DNA of 54,763 nt, taken from an uncultured Campylobacter sp. GTDB lineage: Bacteria > Campylobacterota > Campylobacteria > Campylobacterales > Campylobacteraceae. The notes under the pieces are model-generated. The model searched no databases and was not told where the DNA came from. It saw nothing but the letters and a program-made list of their open reading frames with translations. Positions 1 to 8,742 of the stretch are shown in pieces (the first letter of the stretch is position 1; every line of letters begins with the position of its first letter). The DNA lies in assembly GCF_938045625.1 (NCBI RefSeq), contig NZ_CALIAV010000065.1:1-54763 (forward strand), written 5' to 3'. A program made the position numbers and the translations under genes.

Positions 1-1
1 A

Positions 2-454
2 AAAGTTTATTTAATTAATAAAGTTATATTCTACTCAACAATGAATAGATTTAATCTTATTTTTACAGAACTTGTAAGAGCAGGTATTCCAATTGCTGAT
101 GCCCTTGAAACAGCAACTTTAACTGTAGAAAACCAAGACATACACGATAAGCTTGCCACAATCAAGATTGCTGTTCAAAGAGGCGTATCCTTGACAGAAG
201 CTTTTCGAGATACCCAGCTTTACGAGAGTATGCTTATTCAGATGCTAAGCGCAGGCGAAAAAGGCGGTGCAATAGATGCAATGCTTGAGAAAGTAACTGA
301 CTACTATAAGGCTAAATTTAGTGACCTGGTTGATAATATTTCAAGCTATGTGGAACCGATTATGCTTTTATTTATGGCGGGCATGGTTATACTTTTGGCG
401 CTTGGTATTTTTATGCCTATGTGGGATCTTGGAAATGCGGTTCAAGGACGATAA
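2..454 (+). CDS. Type II secretion / type IV pilus inner-membrane platform protein (GspF/PilC family), C-terminal part
   Basis: The reading frame is open to the left edge, so the true start lies outside the window; the ATG at 41 is only an internal methionine. The visible part is the second cytoplasmic four-helix domain of a GspF/PilC protein (the stretch RFNLIFTELVRAGIPIADALE, then a KGG turn) followed by a final hydrophobic segment (about YVEPIMLLFMAGMVILLALG) and a short tail. In this family the protein sits in the inner membrane and couples the assembly ATPase to pseudopilus or pilus subunits. Base composition is much more AT-rich than the middle of the window. Family assignment is firm; whether it serves secretion, pili or DNA uptake cannot be told without the rest of the operon. 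Confidence 0.85.
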   Translation, partial: KVYLINKVIFYSTMNRFNLIFTELVRAGIPIADALETATLTVENQDIHDKLATIKIAVQRGVSLTEAFRDTQLYESMLIQMLSAGEKGGAIDAMLEKVTDYYKAKFSDLVDNISSYVEPIMLLFMAGMVILLALGIFMPMWDLGNAVQGR

Positions 455-478
455 TTAAAACAACAATTAAGGAAAGAA

Positions 479-982
479 ATGCAAAATAATTTACATGAAC
501 GTCAAGTTAGTGCAGATGCGTTTTTAGTTTCAAAAACCGATACAAAAGGAAAAATAACTTATTGCAATATCCCTTTTGCTCAAATAGTCGGCGCAAAAGG
601 TAATGAGTTAATCGGGAAACCACATAATATCGTGAGGCATCCAGATATGCCACGCGTTGTTTTTAAAATTTTATGGGAGTACGTAAAAAATAAAAAAGAG
701 GTTTTTGCCTATGTTAAAAACAAGAGCTTTGACGGTTCATTTTACTGGGTATTTGCAAACGTTACCGCTTCTCTTGATCAAAACGGCAACATTATCGGTT
801 ATTATTCGGTTAGACGAAAGCCGAATCCAAAAGCCTTAGAAATCATTATTCCGCTTTACAGACAGCTCTTGGAAGCTGAAAAGAGCGGTGGCATGGAAGC
901 CTCATCTAAACTTCTTGATAATATTTTAAAAGAAAAAAATAAGAGCTATGACGAGCTAATGAACGACTTACAAAGATTATAA
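479..982 (+). CDS. PAS-domain energy-taxis sensor, CetB/Aer-like
   Basis: A 167-residue cytoplasmic protein that is almost entirely one PAS domain of the Aer/CetB type. The diagnostic block is about residues 55-120: HNIVRHPDMP, then an aromatic-rich VKNK...GSFYWVFANV segment and a GYYSVRR strand. In Campylobacter and E. coli this PAS type senses redox or energy state and passes it to a chemoreceptor signalling domain; Aer-type PAS domains bind FAD. It has no transmembrane segment and no signalling domain of its own. The receptor gene follows after 10 bases, so the two are surely cotranscribed and probably work as a two-protein receptor, as CetA/CetB do in C. jejuni. FAD binding is inferred from the family. 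The start follows an AAGGAAAG ribosome site. Confidence 0.85.
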   Translation: MQNNLHERQVSADAFLVSKTDTKGKITYCNIPFAQIVGAKGNELIGKPHNIVRHPDMPRVVFKILWEYVKNKKEVFAYVKNKSFDGSFYWVFANVTASLDQNGNIIGYYSVRRKPNPKALEIIIPLYRQLLEAEKSGGMEASSKLLDNILKEKNKSYDELMNDLQRL

Positions 983-992
983 AAGGAAAATC

Positions 993-2255
993 ATGTTTTT
1001 TAAAAAAGAAAAAGTAAATTACGATGAAATTTTAAATGTGGTCGAACAGGCTAGAAACGGCTTTTTGGAACCTAGAATTTTACAAATAGATCCAAACTCT
1101 CAAATCGGCAAAATAGCACTTGGTATAAACGATTTGCTCGATCAAATCGAAGCTTTGCAAAGAGAAATGGGCACTTGCGTAAAATCAGCCGAAAGCGGAA
1201 TAACTTATAGAAATATTTTTGCAGAGGGATTTCGAGGTCTTTTTAGAACCAATGCCATTTCCATGAGCGAAGGCGTCGAGGGTATAAAAGCCGGGCAAAA
1301 AGGTAAAACCAGAGGCATACTCTCCGAAAAATTTAGCGAGCTCGGCAACGGAAACGACGGCATTTTAGAAGTGCAAAACGACCTCAATCAAAGCATTAAA
1401 AATTTAACCCAAATTTCAACCATGGCACAAGATACTTCGGTAAAGGCCAACGAAAGCATGTCGGCCGTAAGTGAACTTAGCCAAAATATGGGCAACCTAG
1501 AGCACCTTATCACAGAGTCTACCGAAGCTATTAAAAATTTAACCCACAGAACCGAGGAAATCTCATCGGTCGTAAATTTAATCAAAGATATCGCCGAGCA
1601 AACAAACCTACTCGCCCTTAACGCTGCTATCGAAGCGGCGCGCGCCGGCGAGCACGGACGAGGCTTTGCCGTAGTTGCGGACGAAGTGCGAAAGCTAGCC
1701 GAAAATACGCAAAAAGCTACAAGCGAAATCGGCATAAACATCCAAACTCTGCAACAACAAACAAACGATCTAAATGACAATTCCAACAAAATCACTCAAA
1801 TAGCGCAAGTCGCAAACGTAAGCGTGTCTAAATTTAGAGATGCCGTGAATGTATTTAGCCAAGGTGCGACGCAAAGCGCAAAAATCTCAAAATACGTCGA
1901 AAACAAAACCATCGGCATCATCGGCAAGATCAACCGAGTGACATATCTACAGACCGCATACGGAAACGTTATCAACGAAAGAGGCGACGACGAAAATATG
2001 CAAAAACAAACGCAAAATTTAAACGCATGGTACGAGAGCGCGGCGGCATATTTTGCAAATTCAAAAAGCTTTGAGAAGGCAAGCGCTCCCGCAAAACAAA
2101 TAAGCGATCTGGTAAAAGCTAACCTAGACGACTCAAAAAATGGTTACAATATGAACGATATCCAAAAATTCGTCGATAGATTTGCTAAAGTCAAACAAGC
2201 AAGCGGTGAGATATTTAAGATAATAGACTCGACGATAGAAGAAAGTGTAAAGTAA
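993..2255 (+). CDS. Soluble methyl-accepting chemotaxis protein with a degenerate CZB-like C-terminus
   Basis: A 420-residue receptor without a convincing membrane segment. Residues about 130-270 are the signalling coiled coil, with the hairpin tip around residues 198-235 (EQTNLLALNAAIEAARAG, HGRGFAVVADEVRKLAE). The N-terminal 120 residues carry no domain I recognise and may dock the PAS protein encoded just upstream. The last 110 residues look like a CZB (chemoreceptor zinc-binding) domain: KINRVTY at 312-318, AWY at 345-347 and PAKQIS at 366-371 fall where CZB domains have H, C and PHxxVH. All four expected zinc ligands would then be replaced. Likely role: cytoplasmic energy or redox taxis with the PAS partner, acting through CheW/CheA. 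The CZB alignment was made by eye. Confidence 0.85.
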   Translation: MFFKKEKVNYDEILNVVEQARNGFLEPRILQIDPNSQIGKIALGINDLLDQIEALQREMGTCVKSAESGITYRNIFAEGFRGLFRTNAISMSEGVEGIKAGQKGKTRGILSEKFSELGNGNDGILEVQNDLNQSIKNLTQISTMAQDTSVKANESMSAVSELSQNMGNLEHLITESTEAIKNLTHRTEEISSVVNLIKDIAEQTNLLALNAAIEAARAGEHGRGFAVVADEVRKLAENTQKATSEIGINIQTLQQQTNDLNDNSNKITQIAQVANVSVSKFRDAVNVFSQGATQSAKISKYVENKTIGIIGKINRVTYLQTAYGNVINERGDDENMQKQTQNLNAWYESAAAYFANSKSFEKASAPAKQISDLVKANLDDSKNGYNMNDIQKFVDRFAKVKQASGEIFKIIDSTIEESVK

Positions 2256-2264
2256 CGTTATACG

Positions 2265-2296
2265 AAATTTGAGCTAAAAACATTTGGCTCAAATTT
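2265..2296 (+). terminator. Hairpin terminator after the chemoreceptor gene
   Basis: A perfect 10-bp inverted repeat (AAATTTGAGC / GCTCAAATTT) with a 12-nt loop begins ten bases after the stop codon and is followed by a T-rich stretch. It probably ends the PAS-receptor operon. Confidence 0.6.
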
Positions 2297-2639
2297 TGCT
2301 CTTTTGCATTACTTTAAACCAAAAAATCCATTCTATAAAATTTTGCAAAACCCCATTTTTGAAAGCTTTACATCGTCAAAAACTCTAGAGCCAATTTGAA
2401 CCCTCTATAAACACAATTGGCGTCGGCAAAATTTATACTAGGTATCGCAAACTTAGCAAAATTTACTTCGCGCCAATCACAAGCCGCACGATATAAACTC
2501 TCCAAATTTGACCAAAAACAGCAATCATTTGCCGTGTCGCGTCAAATCTCATAAAGGCAAATCTACTTAAAGCCAGCCTGCCCTCGCCTTAAATTTGACC
2601 GAATTTCAAAGCAAACTCGGTCAAATTTAAATGCCAAAT
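2297..2639. other. Non-coding gap between convergent genes
   Basis: I see no gene here. The stretch lies between the convergent chemoreceptor and yqeY genes and contains several AAATTT hexamers, most inside CAAATTTGA-like palindromes. One pair near 2587-2628 (TTTGACCGAATTT and TCGGTCAAATTT) can fold into a hairpin that might terminate the gene arriving from the right. Confidence 0.5.
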
Positions 2640-3077
2640 TTAGCCCAGCAATCTCTTTGCGCACTCACTTATACTCTTGCCGTCGCTTCTAGCGCCGATT
2701 TTTTCTTTGGCTGCTTTCATTACGGTGCCGATATTTGCACCCTCGCCTAGTCCGGCGATGATCACTTTTATCTCAGCCTCCAGCTCGTCTGCGCTTAGTT
2801 GTTTAGGCAAATATCCGTTTATGATATCGATCTCTTTTTGCTCGTTTTGCGCTAGATCGTCCCTACCGCCGTTTTTATACTGCTCGATAGAGTCCATGCG
2901 GCGTTTTATCTGAGTTTGCAGGATCGGTAGCACCTTTTCGTCGGTCATTTCGGCGCGCTCATCGACTTCGACTTGTTTGATGACTGAGTTTATGAGCCTT
3001 AGCGTGTCGCGGCGAAAGTTATCTTTTTCTTTCATCGCAGTCTTGATGTCCTCTAAAATTTGCTCCCTAATCGTCAT
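2640..3077 (-). CDS. GatB/YqeY domain-containing protein
   Basis: A 145-residue protein of normal length for the YqeY family. It has an N-terminal helical bundle (DIKTAMKEKD, RRDTLRLINSVIKQVEVD) and the C-terminal GatB-tail-like domain with GEGANIGTVMKAAKEKIGAR. The family resembles the tail of the amidotransferase subunit GatB, which binds tRNA, but its own role is unsettled; it is often described as a tRNA-amidotransferase-like protein. The gene stands alone. Its ATG has an AAAGGAG ribosome site. It diverges from the phosphate transporter across 130 bases that must hold both promoters. Confidence 0.85.
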   Translation of the reverse strand: MTIREQILEDIKTAMKEKDNFRRDTLRLINSVIKQVEVDERAEMTDEKVLPILQTQIKRRMDSIEQYKNGGRDDLAQNEQKEIDIINGYLPKQLSADELEAEIKVIIAGLGEGANIGTVMKAAKEKIGARSDGKSISECAKRLLG

Positions 3078-3174
3078 TTTTTCTCCTTTAAATTTAAGTG
3101 GGCAAATTATAACGAAGCTAAAATTTAAAGCTAATAAAACCGCCCAAATTTGGCTTGCTTAAGAAAAATGTAGC

Positions 3175-3180
3175 TATAAT
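3175..3180 (+). promoter_or_regulatory. -10 box of the phosphate transporter gene
   Basis: A perfect TATAAT lies 27 bases before the TTG start. No clear TTGACA is seen upstream, which is normal for Campylobacter vegetative promoters. Confidence 0.6.
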
Positions 3181-3207
3181 TAACCATTCATTTTTAAAAG
3201 GACTTGC

Positions 3208-4752
3208 TTGAGAAGCGACAATCTCTTTGCATTTGCGATCTTTATAATCACTGCGTTTGGATTTTTCGTTTGGGGCTATCAGTACATCCCGACTCATCAC
3301 TTTTTGCTTTTCAGTATCGCTAGTATTTTCGGTATCTTTATGGCGTTTAACATCGGCGGCAACGATGTCGCGAACTCCTTTGGCACGAGCGTAGGCGCCA
3401 AGACCGTCACGATAAAGCAAGCCCTAGTCATAGCCGCTATTTTCGAGCTTAGCGGCGCGATATTCGCCGGCGGAGAGGTGACTAAAACCATCCGCGAAGG
3501 CATCGTGAGCTTCCCGCAGGAGGGCACGGAGCCGATGCTTTTCGTGCTGATTATGATGTCGGCGCTTTTAAGCTCGGGCATTTGGCTATTTATCGCGTCT
3601 AAAAAGGGTCTACCTATCTCCACGACGCACTCGATAGTAGGCGGTATCGTTGGCGCTGGGCTTACGATGGGCTTTACGACGATGGGCGGAGATAAGGCTC
3701 TAGCTATGGTCTCCTGGAGCGAGATAGGCAGGATCGCCGTTAGCTGGGTGATCTCGCCGCTACTAGGAGGCATCCTTTCTTACTTCATTTACGGCTACAT
3801 AAAATCTAAAATTTTGATCCCGACTCGCAAATTTACCCTAGAGCTAAAAGTACTAAAACGCGAACGTAAAGCCTACAAAGAGCGCTATCTACAAGAGCTA
3901 AAAACAAAACCCGAAAGCGAGCAGATAAGGATACTAAGCAAGATCGCGGTCCTTGACGAGGACGACGTCGAAAGCGGCGAACGCAGCGAATACAAGCTCG
4001 CTATAAAAGCCATGAAAGAGCGCGAAAAAGAGATCGACACGTCAAAAGCCATGCGCAAACACATCCCAATGGTGGCAGGCATCGGCGCGATCATCATCTC
4101 ATCAATGATGCTTTTTAAAGGGCTTGAGCATCTAAATTTAGACCTAGGTTTTATTGGCACGATCTGGATCATCTGCGTCATCGGCATAGTCACCTATCTC
4201 GCCACGCTTGCGATGATAAACGTGATGAAAAAAGACAATGCCGAAAAGAGCACGAACCGCATTTTCTCATGGTTTCAGATATTTACGGCCTCCTCGTTTG
4301 CATTTTCTCACGGCGCCAACGACATAGCAAACGCCGTGGGTCCGTTTGCCGCGATCCTAGACGTGCTAAAAACAGGCTCCATAAACGCCACCGCTCCAGT
4401 GCCGGGCATCGCGATGGTGACATTTGGTATCTCACTCGTGGTCGGGCTTTGGTTTTTAGGCAAAGAGGTCATCGCCACGATCGGTAGCAAGCTAGCCGAG
4501 ATCCTACCTACGACGGGCTTTAGCGCCGAGCTAGCGGCCAGTACCGTTATCCTGTTAGCCACAAAGCTAGGCATTCCCGTATCATCGACGCACATCCTCA
4601 TCGGCGCGGTCCTTGGCATCGGTATCCTAAACCGCGACGCCAACTGGAAAATGGTCAAGCCTATCGTGCTTGCGTGGGTCATTACCCTACCGATTGCAGG
4701 CGGCTCGGCAGCACTTATTTACATGCTTCTAAAGACTATGTTAGGCTTGTAA
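3208..4752 (+). CDS. Inorganic phosphate transporter, PiT family
   Basis: A 514-residue membrane protein with the duplicated PiT signature: GGNDVANSFGTSVGAKT near residues 50-66 and SHGANDIANAVGPFAA near 367-382. The two halves are inverted membrane repeats joined by a charged cytoplasmic loop at about 200-290 that is rich in K, R and E. Family members take up phosphate with a sodium ion or proton. The start is TTG, supported by AAAGGA five bases upstream; no ATG lies near. The gene is a single-cistron unit with its own TATAAT promoter. Function at family level is firm; the coupling ion is not visible from sequence. Confidence 0.92.
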   Translation: MRSDNLFAFAIFIITAFGFFVWGYQYIPTHHFLLFSIASIFGIFMAFNIGGNDVANSFGTSVGAKTVTIKQALVIAAIFELSGAIFAGGEVTKTIREGIVSFPQEGTEPMLFVLIMMSALLSSGIWLFIASKKGLPISTTHSIVGGIVGAGLTMGFTTMGGDKALAMVSWSEIGRIAVSWVISPLLGGILSYFIYGYIKSKILIPTRKFTLELKVLKRERKAYKERYLQELKTKPESEQIRILSKIAVLDEDDVESGERSEYKLAIKAMKEREKEIDTSKAMRKHIPMVAGIGAIIISSMMLFKGLEHLNLDLGFIGTIWIICVIGIVTYLATLAMINVMKKDNAEKSTNRIFSWFQIFTASSFAFSHGANDIANAVGPFAAILDVLKTGSINATAPVPGIAMVTFGISLVVGLWFLGKEVIATIGSKLAEILPTTGFSAELAASTVILLATKLGIPVSSTHILIGAVLGIGILNRDANWKMVKPIVLAWVITLPIAGGSAALIYMLLKTMLGL

Positions 4753-5190
4753 ATTCGACTATTCGCGAGCCGTAACTGGCCGATTTGTTTTGCCAAAACT
4801 TATAAAGTTAGTCTTGGTTTTTACCATAAAGTCACAGCAGTGCTCGGCAAATTTAAGCTAGTTTCGTTCAGGTGCTATTTAAAACTATAGTTTTATATAA
4901 TCTAAGCCTTTGGGCTGACTGCTTAAATTTAATGTCTTGACGATAATGCCCGCCTTGCCAAAAAAACGACAAATGATTTTTCACAACAAACTCAAACAAT
5001 CAAATAAAGGCTCTTGCAACTAAATTTTATAAAATTTAGCAAGCTATTTTTTTATTTATGTATTCGCAAATTAAATTCAGTAAACATAATAGAGTAGTCA
5101 AATTTTTACTAGTTAAATCAATAAGCTGGGTAAATTTGACGGCTGGGTAAATTTAGACGCACGGGGAATTTGACGGCTGGGTAAATTTGA
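4753..5190. other. Non-coding gap between convergent transporter genes
   Basis: No gene is seen. The stretch is AT-rich, with AAATTT/AAATTTGAC motifs, and ends in a short degenerate tandem repeat and a strong terminator hairpin that are listed separately. Confidence 0.5.
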
Positions 5191-5191
5191 C
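5125..5191. repeat. Degenerate tandem repeat, unit GGCTGGGTAAATTTGAC
   Basis: Three clear copies of a unit close to GGCTGGGTAAATTTGAC (from 5125, 5141 and 5175) and one decayed copy (GGGGAATTTGAC at 5163-5174) follow each other. Each copy carries the AATTT core that fills other gaps in the window. Confidence 0.7.
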
Positions 5192-5224
5192 AAAGCGCCG
5201 ACCTCTTACGAGTTCGGCGCTTTG
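5191..5224 (-). terminator. Terminator hairpin behind brnQ
   Basis: A perfect 11-bp GC-rich inverted repeat (CAAAGCGCCGA / TCGGCGCTTTG) with a 12-nt loop starts 11 bases after the brnQ stop. No strong T run follows on the minus strand, so it may act on both converging transcripts. Confidence 0.65.
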
Positions 5225-5234
5225 CCGCTAGCAG

Positions 5235-6566
5235 TTAAAAAGTATTTTCTTTCTTTTCTAGCACAAGATGTAGTATGTAGGTCACCGCAAATGCCACCGC
5301 GCTAGGCACGATCCAGCCAAGCATCGAGTCGTAAAACGGCAGCTTCTTAACTAGATCGGTCACTAGTGGTACCGATACTCCGGCGATATCAAGGCCGTTT
5401 ATCGTGCCGACGACTACGCAGACGTAGACGCAGGTGCGGTAGACGAGCTTGCTCGAGTCGATCAGCGGATTGATGAGCGAAAGGATGATGAGCATAATGG
5501 CGATCGGATAGATGGCGATGAGCACCGGGATCGAGCCCTTGATGATGGTCGTGAGGCCGAAATTCGCCACGCCAAAGCCGATCAAGCACCACGCCGCGAC
5601 CCAAATTTTGTATTTGACGCGTCCGCCCGTTAGCTCCTCGAAGTACTCGCTAGCAGAGCTGATGAGCCCCAGCGTCGTCGTGATGCAAGCTAGGAAAAAC
5701 GCAGAACCCAGCACCAAAACGCCCGCCTTGCCGAAATAATGACCGCTGATGCGAGATAGCAGCTCGGCTCCGTTTATCTCCGGCGCGTCCTTAAACAGCT
5801 CCGCCGACGTCGCGCCAAGGTAGCCCAGCATCAAGTAAATCGCCATCAAAATCACACCCGCCGTCATGCCGGCCTTTATCGTCGATGAAACCAGGTGACG
5901 CTCGTCTTTTACGCCCACGGTTCTGATAGCGTTTATCACGATGATACCAAACGCCAGCGACGCCAGCGCGTCCATCGTCTGATAGCCCTCTACAAAGCCC
6001 TTAGCCGCGGCGCGCTGCGCATAGTCTCCGCTAGGAGCGACGAACTCGCCGATCGGGAAAAAAAATCCCGCTCCAAAAAGCAGTAAAATAAGCGCCAAAA
6101 GCAGCGGAGTTAGGTATTTGCCGAGTAGATCGACTAGTTTTGACGGGTTCATACAGACGTAATAATTTAACGCAAAATACGCCGCTGAGTAGAAAAACAG
6201 CCAAATTTGCAAATTTTCAGCCGCGATAAACGGCTTAACGGCGATATCAAAGGGCATATTCGCCGCGCGAGGTATCGCAAAAAGCGGCCCGATCGTGAGG
6301 TATAAAAGCGCGGTAAAAACCACTGCAAATACGGGATCTATGCGGCGTACTAGGCTCTGAAGCCCTTTTGCCCTAGCGATCGCTGCGACGCCAAGCACCG
6401 GTAAAAGCACCGCCGTAGCGCAAAAAAACATGATCGCGACGTAAAAATTCTGCCCAGCCTCTCGCCCTAAATTTGGCGGAAAGATGAAGTTCCCCGCGCC
6501 AAAAAACATGGCAAAAAGCGTGAGTGAGATGACTAAAAACTGATTTTTGCTAAGCTTTTGTTTCAT
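5235..6566 (-). CDS. brnQ: Branched-chain amino acid transporter, BrnQ (LIVCS) family
   Basis: A 443-residue protein with about twelve hydrophobic segments. The N-terminal signature FFGAGNFIFPPNLGREAG is typical of BrnQ, as are the GPLFAIPRAA block around residue 95 and the family length. BrnQ proteins bring leucine, isoleucine and valine into the cell with sodium. The gene is alone, convergent with the phosphate transporter and divergent from radA. The ATG start is preceded by a weak purine-rich site. Family assignment is firm; the exact substrate range is inferred. Confidence 0.92.
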   Translation of the reverse strand: MKQKLSKNQFLVISLTLFAMFFGAGNFIFPPNLGREAGQNFYVAIMFFCATAVLLPVLGVAAIARAKGLQSLVRRIDPVFAVVFTALLYLTIGPLFAIPRAANMPFDIAVKPFIAAENLQIWLFFYSAAYFALNYYVCMNPSKLVDLLGKYLTPLLLALILLLFGAGFFFPIGEFVAPSGDYAQRAAAKGFVEGYQTMDALASLAFGIIVINAIRTVGVKDERHLVSSTIKAGMTAGVILMAIYLMLGYLGATSAELFKDAPEINGAELLSRISGHYFGKAGVLVLGSAFFLACITTTLGLISSASEYFEELTGGRVKYKIWVAAWCLIGFGVANFGLTTIIKGSIPVLIAIYPIAIMLIILSLINPLIDSSKLVYRTCVYVCVVVGTINGLDIAGVSVPLVTDLVKKLPFYDSMLGWIVPSAVAFAVTYILHLVLEKKENTF

Positions 6567-6718
6567 TTTTGCTCCATTTTAGTTTTAAATTTGACAAATT
6601 GTATTTAGATAAAGTTGAATTTTCGTTGATTTGAGTTAAATTTACTTATTTTTCGCTCGCGCGTGTTTCGATTTGAAATTTAACCGCGCGGCGGGAGTAA
6701 AATTTAAACATTTTAAAG

Positions 6719-6724
6719 TATAAT
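6719..6724 (+). promoter_or_regulatory. -10 box of radA
   Basis: TATAAT lies 16 bases before the radA ATG, so the leader is very short; an AAGGA ribosome site sits between them. Confidence 0.55.
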
Positions 6725-6740
6725 CGCGAAAAGGAAAAAA

Positions 6741-8081
6741 ATGGCGAAAACTAAAACCGTATTTGAGTGTCAAGCCTGCGGTAATCAGCAGAGCAAATGG
6801 GTCGGCAAATGCCCTCAATGCGGGGCTTGGGATAGCTTTTTAGAGCTAAATGCGCAGCAAATAGAAACGCTAAAAGAGATATCAAAAAGCTCTGCAAAAC
6901 CGAGTCTCGCAAAGCAAATCAGCGAGGTCGAGATCGAAAAAGTCACGCGTATCAGCACGGAAAATAGTGAACTTGACCTGGTTCTTGGCGGCGGCGTCGT
7001 GGAGGGCTCGCTAGTGCTAATCGGCGGAAGTCCCGGCATCGGCAAGAGCACCTTGCTGCTAAAAATCGCGTCAAATTTCGCCGCCCAAGGCAAAAAGACG
7101 CTCTACGTGAGCGGCGAAGAGAGCGCAAGCCAGATCAAAATGCGCGCCCAGCGCCTTGACGCGGTCAAAGACGGGTTGTTTCTGCTCACGGAAATTTTAC
7201 TAGAAAACATCCTCGCCGAAGTGCGCAAAAACGAGTACAAAATCCTCGTCATCGACTCTATACAGACGCTTTACAGCGAAAAAATCGCCTCCGCACCAGG
7301 CTCCGTATCGCAGGTGCGCGAGATCACTTTCGAGCTCATGCGCCTAGCCAAAAATGAAAACATATGCGTCTTTATCATTGGGCATATCACAAAAGACGGC
7401 TCGATTGCGGGGCCGCGTATCTTGGAGCACATGGTGGACGTGGTGCTTTATTTCGAGGGAGACTCCAGCCGAGAGCTGCGTATGCTACGAGGGTTTAAAA
7501 ATCGATTCGGCTCGACTAGCGAAGTGGGGATTTTTGAGATGAGCGAAAACGGACTAATCAGCGCCAACGATGTCGCGGGCAAATTTTTCACGCGAGGCAA
7601 GGCTACTAGCGGCTCGGCGATCACGATCACGATGGAGGGTTCGCGCGCGCTTAGCGTCGAGATCCAGGCGCTCGTGTGCGAGAGCGCGTATCCTAAACGC
7701 AGCTCCACTGGCTACGAAAAAAACCGCCTAGATATGCTACTAGCGCTACTTGAGCGCAAGCTCGAAATACCGCTGGGTCACTACGACGTCTTTATAAACG
7801 TGAGCGGCGGCGTCAAGATCAGCGAAACTGCGGCCGATCTAGCCGTGGTCGCGGCGATCATTTCCAGCTTTAAAAATCGTCCGATCAGCAAAGAGAGCGT
7901 ATTTATGGGCGAGCTTAGCTTAAACGGCGAGATTCGCGAGATATTTAACCTCGATCAGCGCCTAAAAGAGGCAAAAACGCAGAAATTTAAAAACGCGATC
8001 GTGCCAAGCAAACCGCTTGATGTGCAAGGGCTAAAATGTTTCGTCGCGGGCGATATCACGCAGGTTTTGGAGTGGATGTAA
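6741..8081 (+). CDS. radA: DNA repair protein RadA (Sms)
   Basis: A 446-residue protein with all RadA parts in order. These are a C4 zinc finger (C10, C13, C24, C27), a RecA-like ATPase with Walker A GGSPGIGKST at about 95-104, the RadA-specific KNRFG motif at about 253-257, and a C-terminal Lon-protease-like domain without a protease active site (about 290-446). RadA is a branch-migration helicase that helps RecA-dependent recombination and, in competent bacteria, integration of incoming DNA. Length and motifs are normal. It stands alone with a short-leader promoter; a small unknown gene follows 45 bases later and may be cotranscribed. Confidence 0.97.
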   Translation: MAKTKTVFECQACGNQQSKWVGKCPQCGAWDSFLELNAQQIETLKEISKSSAKPSLAKQISEVEIEKVTRISTENSELDLVLGGGVVEGSLVLIGGSPGIGKSTLLLKIASNFAAQGKKTLYVSGEESASQIKMRAQRLDAVKDGLFLLTEILLENILAEVRKNEYKILVIDSIQTLYSEKIASAPGSVSQVREITFELMRLAKNENICVFIIGHITKDGSIAGPRILEHMVDVVLYFEGDSSRELRMLRGFKNRFGSTSEVGIFEMSENGLISANDVAGKFFTRGKATSGSAITITMEGSRALSVEIQALVCESAYPKRSSTGYEKNRLDMLLALLERKLEIPLGHYDVFINVSGGVKISETAADLAVVAAIISSFKNRPISKESVFMGELSLNGEIREIFNLDQRLKEAKTQKFKNAIVPSKPLDVQGLKCFVAGDITQVLEWM

Positions 8082-8126
8082 ATTTGCGCGCCAAAACCCG
8101 TACCGCAAAAATATCGAAGGAAAAAT

Positions 8127-8381
8127 ATGGAAAATCTAAAATGGAAACTCTCAAAAACATTAAAAACAGCGATGAGGCAAAAAGATATAGATACTTTTAC
8201 GCTAGCTAAAATCGCCGAGGAAACCTACGTAAAATCTTATGCGGACGACGTTTTAGATGTGAGGCAAGAAGTTTTTAAAGTCATAGACGAATACGCGCTA
8301 GAGGTAAATTTAGAAATTTTAGACTTGGTTTGCAAAATTTTAGGCTCTAGCGTTAAATTCGGCGAAAGCGGAGATTTTTAA
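8127..8381 (+). CDS. Small conserved-looking protein of unknown function
   Basis: An 84-residue acidic protein that I do not recognise. It seems all helical, with no membrane segment, no cysteine cluster and no signal peptide. The ATG has a good GAAGGAAAAAT ribosome site and codon use resembles its neighbours, so it is probably real. It follows radA by 45 bases on the same strand and may ride on its transcript. No function can be proposed from sequence. Confidence 0.6.
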   Translation: MENLKWKLSKTLKTAMRQKDIDTFTLAKIAEETYVKSYADDVLDVRQEVFKVIDEYALEVNLEILDLVCKILGSSVKFGESGDF

Positions 8382-8742
8382 ATTCACCGCTACTTTAAAT
8401 TGCTTCAAAATTTAAATCCGGTACAAAAGTCCAAAATGCTTAAATTTACGGTAAAATCAAAACCGAAATAAACGCAAAAGCGCAGACTCGGCGTTTAAAT
8501 TTTGCGCATGCTCGGCAAAAATGCAGATAAGGGCGGCAAATTTTACACGTAGCTAGCCGGCCAAAAAATGCGACAATCGCCTTGCGCAATAAAGCTCGGC
8601 AAAAGGCGTCATTTTTGGTAGGTTGCAACGGTCGTAGTCCGAGAAACGAAAGCGGCGGAAATTTACGAAAAAACAAATTGCACCGCAAAATCCTGCTAGG
8701 CGTAGCCGCAAAAATGCCGTAAAAACAAAAATTAGGAACAAA
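8382..8742. other. Non-coding gap
   Basis: No gene is seen on either strand. Two overlapping open frames on the minus strand lack ribosome sites and have a low-complexity C/R/F-rich composition typical of chance frames. The right end holds an AGGAACAAA ribosome site for the acyltransferase. Confidence 0.5.

Noticed and set aside
1388..1795. Long antisense frame of 135 codons inside the chemoreceptor gene
   Set aside because: Cysteine- and serine-rich composition, no ribosome site, and the receptor frame on the other strand carries clear family motifs.
8446..8741. Two overlapping minus-strand frames in the gap before the acyltransferase
   Set aside because: Both are low-complexity F/C/R-rich sequences without ribosome sites and resemble no protein I know.
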